Assembly: GCA_035714365.1 (NCBI GenBank)
Contig: DASTMB010000074.1
Coordinates: 37,371 to 101,370 of the forward strand
Origin: Mycobacteriales bacterium
GTDB lineage: Bacteria > Actinomycetota > Actinomycetes > BP-191
DNA: 64,000 bases
Reading direction: 5' to 3'
Position 1 is the first letter of the stretch. Each line of letters opens with the position of its first letter. Made by a program: the position numbers and the translations under genes. Shown here one piece after another: positions 62,841-64,000 of the stretch. Below the pieces are notes generated by a model. The model saw nothing but the letters and a program-made list of their open reading frames with translations. It searched no databases and had not been told where the DNA came from.

Positions 62841-64000
62841 ATGCGTGTCCCGCGCCCGCGCGGCCGGCTGGCCGTGCTCGCCGTCGCCGTGCTGGCGGCT
62901 GCCGTGGCGGTCCCCGCGTCGAGCGCGGCGGGCTGCCCCGGCGTCACCCGGCTCAAGGACAGGTGGACGCGGATCGCGCCGCCGGAGTTCCCCGCCGGCG
63001 GGGCCGCGATCCGCACCTACGACGTCGCCCGCGAGCTCGACGGCACGTTGGTCGCCACCAACGGCACCGCGATCGCCACCAGCGACGACGGCGGCTGCTC
63101 CTGGTCCAACGGCAAGCTCCCCGCCGCCACGCCCGTCGCGCTGCCGGGCATCCCGCTCGGCGACGGCGGCCTGGTCAACGCCACCGTCACCCAGGTGCGG
63201 CTCGGCGAGATCGGCGGCGTCTGGGCCATCGGCGCGACGACGGTCGTGTCCAGCGGCGTCCCGGTCGCCCAGCCGCGGGTGCTCGTCAGCCCCGACGGCG
63301 CGACGTTCGACCAGCGCGTCTCGGACCTGCCGCCGGTCGGCGTCCCGCTGTCGATCCGGCCGTACGACGCCCGCACGGCGACGCTGCTCTACCACCAGAC
63401 CGCGCCCCAGGACGACTACGCCGTCTACACCACGACCGACGGCGGCGGCACCTGGAAGGCGCTGTGGACCGGCCTCCCGCCGCTCGTCGACCTGGTCGTC
63501 AGCAACGTGGGCATCTGGGCTTGGGACGCGGCCACGCTGTACCACGCCGCCGGGGCGGCGGCCCCGGTGGCCGTGGCGGGCGTGCCCCCGGGCGTGCAGA
63601 CCGTCGACGTCGTCTCCAACCTGATGACCGGCCGCACCACCGTGACCGCCTACCCGCGTACCGGCGGCGCCCGCTACGTCTCCACCGACGGCGGGCCGTT
63701 CGTCGCCCGGCCCGCGCCGGAGGGCGTGCGCTCGGTCACCCACGGCGCCGTCGACGGCACCGTCATCGTCAACTCCGACGAGGCGAACGTCGTCGTCGAG
63801 CCCGGGCCCACCCGCCCGAAGGGCGACCTCGACTACTCCCCGCAGGACGTCAACGTCTACGACGTGAAGGCGTCCTGGACCGGCAGCGTCGACTCGTTCC
63901 CGGTCTACGCGATGCACCCGCTCGCGCTCTACCGGCGCACCGTCGACTACCAGCCCCCGCCCCCGCCGCCGCCGGTCGACGTCGAGGTGCACCCGGTGAA
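62841..64000 (+). CDS. Secreted Asp-box beta-propeller protein (truncated by window end)
   Basis: At least 386 aa, open at the right edge. Signal peptide at residues 1-29 (LAVLAVAVLAAAVAVPASSA). Asp-box motifs TSDDGGCSW, TTDGGGTWK and STDGGPFV indicate a sialidase-like propeller, as in the protein at 26196. The last part turns proline-rich (PPPPPPPVDVEVHPV), also as in that protein, so a membrane anchor may follow beyond the window. No catalytic residues recognised. ATG 62841 is used; the ribosome site is weak. Confidence 0.78.
   Translation, partial: MRVPRPRGRLAVLAVAVLAAAVAVPASSAAGCPGVTRLKDRWTRIAPPEFPAGGAAIRTYDVARELDGTLVATNGTAIATSDDGGCSWSNGKLPAATPVALPGIPLGDGGLVNATVTQVRLGEIGGVWAIGATTVVSSGVPVAQPRVLVSPDGATFDQRVSDLPPVGVPLSIRPYDARTATLLYHQTAPQDDYAVYTTTDGGGTWKALWTGLPPLVDLVVSNVGIWAWDAATLYHAAGAAAPVAVAGVPPGVQTVDVVSNLMTGRTTVTAYPRTGGARYVSTDGGPFVARPAPEGVRSVTHGAVDGTVIVNSDEANVVVEPGPTRPKGDLDYSPQDVNVYDVKASWTGSVDSFPVYAMHPLALYRRTVDYQPPPPPPPVDVEVHPV

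Overview
The window is 64 kb of very GC-rich, densely packed DNA from an actinobacterium. The lineage evidence is phosphatidylinositol mannoside (PIM) genes behind a CDP-alcohol phosphatidyltransferase, an SsgA-like cell-division protein (a family limited to morphologically complex actinobacteria), GAF-ANTAR and SpoIIE-type regulators, a bifunctional-type hisA in the his operon, and frequent GTG starts with 4-nt stop/start overlaps. Genus cannot be told from the sequence. Nothing looks like a prophage, integrase, insertion sequence, CRISPR array or rRNA operon; two tRNA genes (Gly-GCC, Val-CAC) are present.

Layout. 1-4.2 kb: minus-strand signalling cluster (GAF-GGDEF-EAL, two GAF-ANTAR proteins, GAF-SpoIIE phosphatase). 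4.5-9.3 kb: secreted repeat proteins, a DUF2277 gene and a NYN-domain putative nuclease. 9.3-18 kb: histidine utilisation (hutG, hutH, an unrecognised ORF, hutU, hutI), broken up by a secreted LVIVD propeller and an LPXTG protein, then a VapBC module. 18.7-24.5 kb: secreted protein, SsgA-like protein, ECF sigma/anti-sigma pair, an atypical histidine kinase, tRNA-Val, a membrane-tethered sigma-like protein with a divergent tiny secreted peptide, and a STAS-like protein. 25-31.5 kb: minus-strand run made of a small protein, a STAS antagonist, an FtsH protease, a membrane-anchored Asp-box protein and a subtilisin. 31.6-33.6 kb: secreted lipase-like protein and an Abi-like HEPN protein. 33.8-46 kb: thrS-HIT, an island (membrane protein, EF-G2, PAS-SpoIIE phosphatase), then pgsA-patA-pimA, a winged-helix protein and a LemA-like protein. 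46-57.8 kb: hypotheticals, an amidohydrolase, a second subtilisin, an ABC exporter, an enoyl-CoA hydratase, a large membrane protein, a Lon-N protein and an ABC-F ATPase. 57.8-62.7 kb: hisD-C-B-H-A-F. 62.8 kb to the end: start of another Asp-box surface protein.

How the genes work together. Catabolism of histidine (hut) and its biosynthesis (his) sit 40 kb apart. The hut genes convert histidine through urocanate, imidazolonepropionate and formiminoglutamate to glutamate. pgsA-patA-pimA form the start of PIM assembly in the envelope. Regulatory pieces typical of partner-switching (two PP2C/SpoIIE phosphatases, two STAS proteins, one HATPase protein) are scattered, without an obvious RsbW-type kinase. 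A recurring TAnnnT box 6-8 nt before start codons at ten genes suggests many leaderless transcripts.

Most notable items: the sigma factor fused to a membrane anchor with a divergent cysteine-containing secreted peptide; the FtsH/Asp-box/subtilisin operon; an orphan intrinsic terminator inside a larger RNA fold upstream of thrS; the kinase lacking its phospho-acceptor histidine; and a conserved-looking unknown ORF translationally coupled to hutH.
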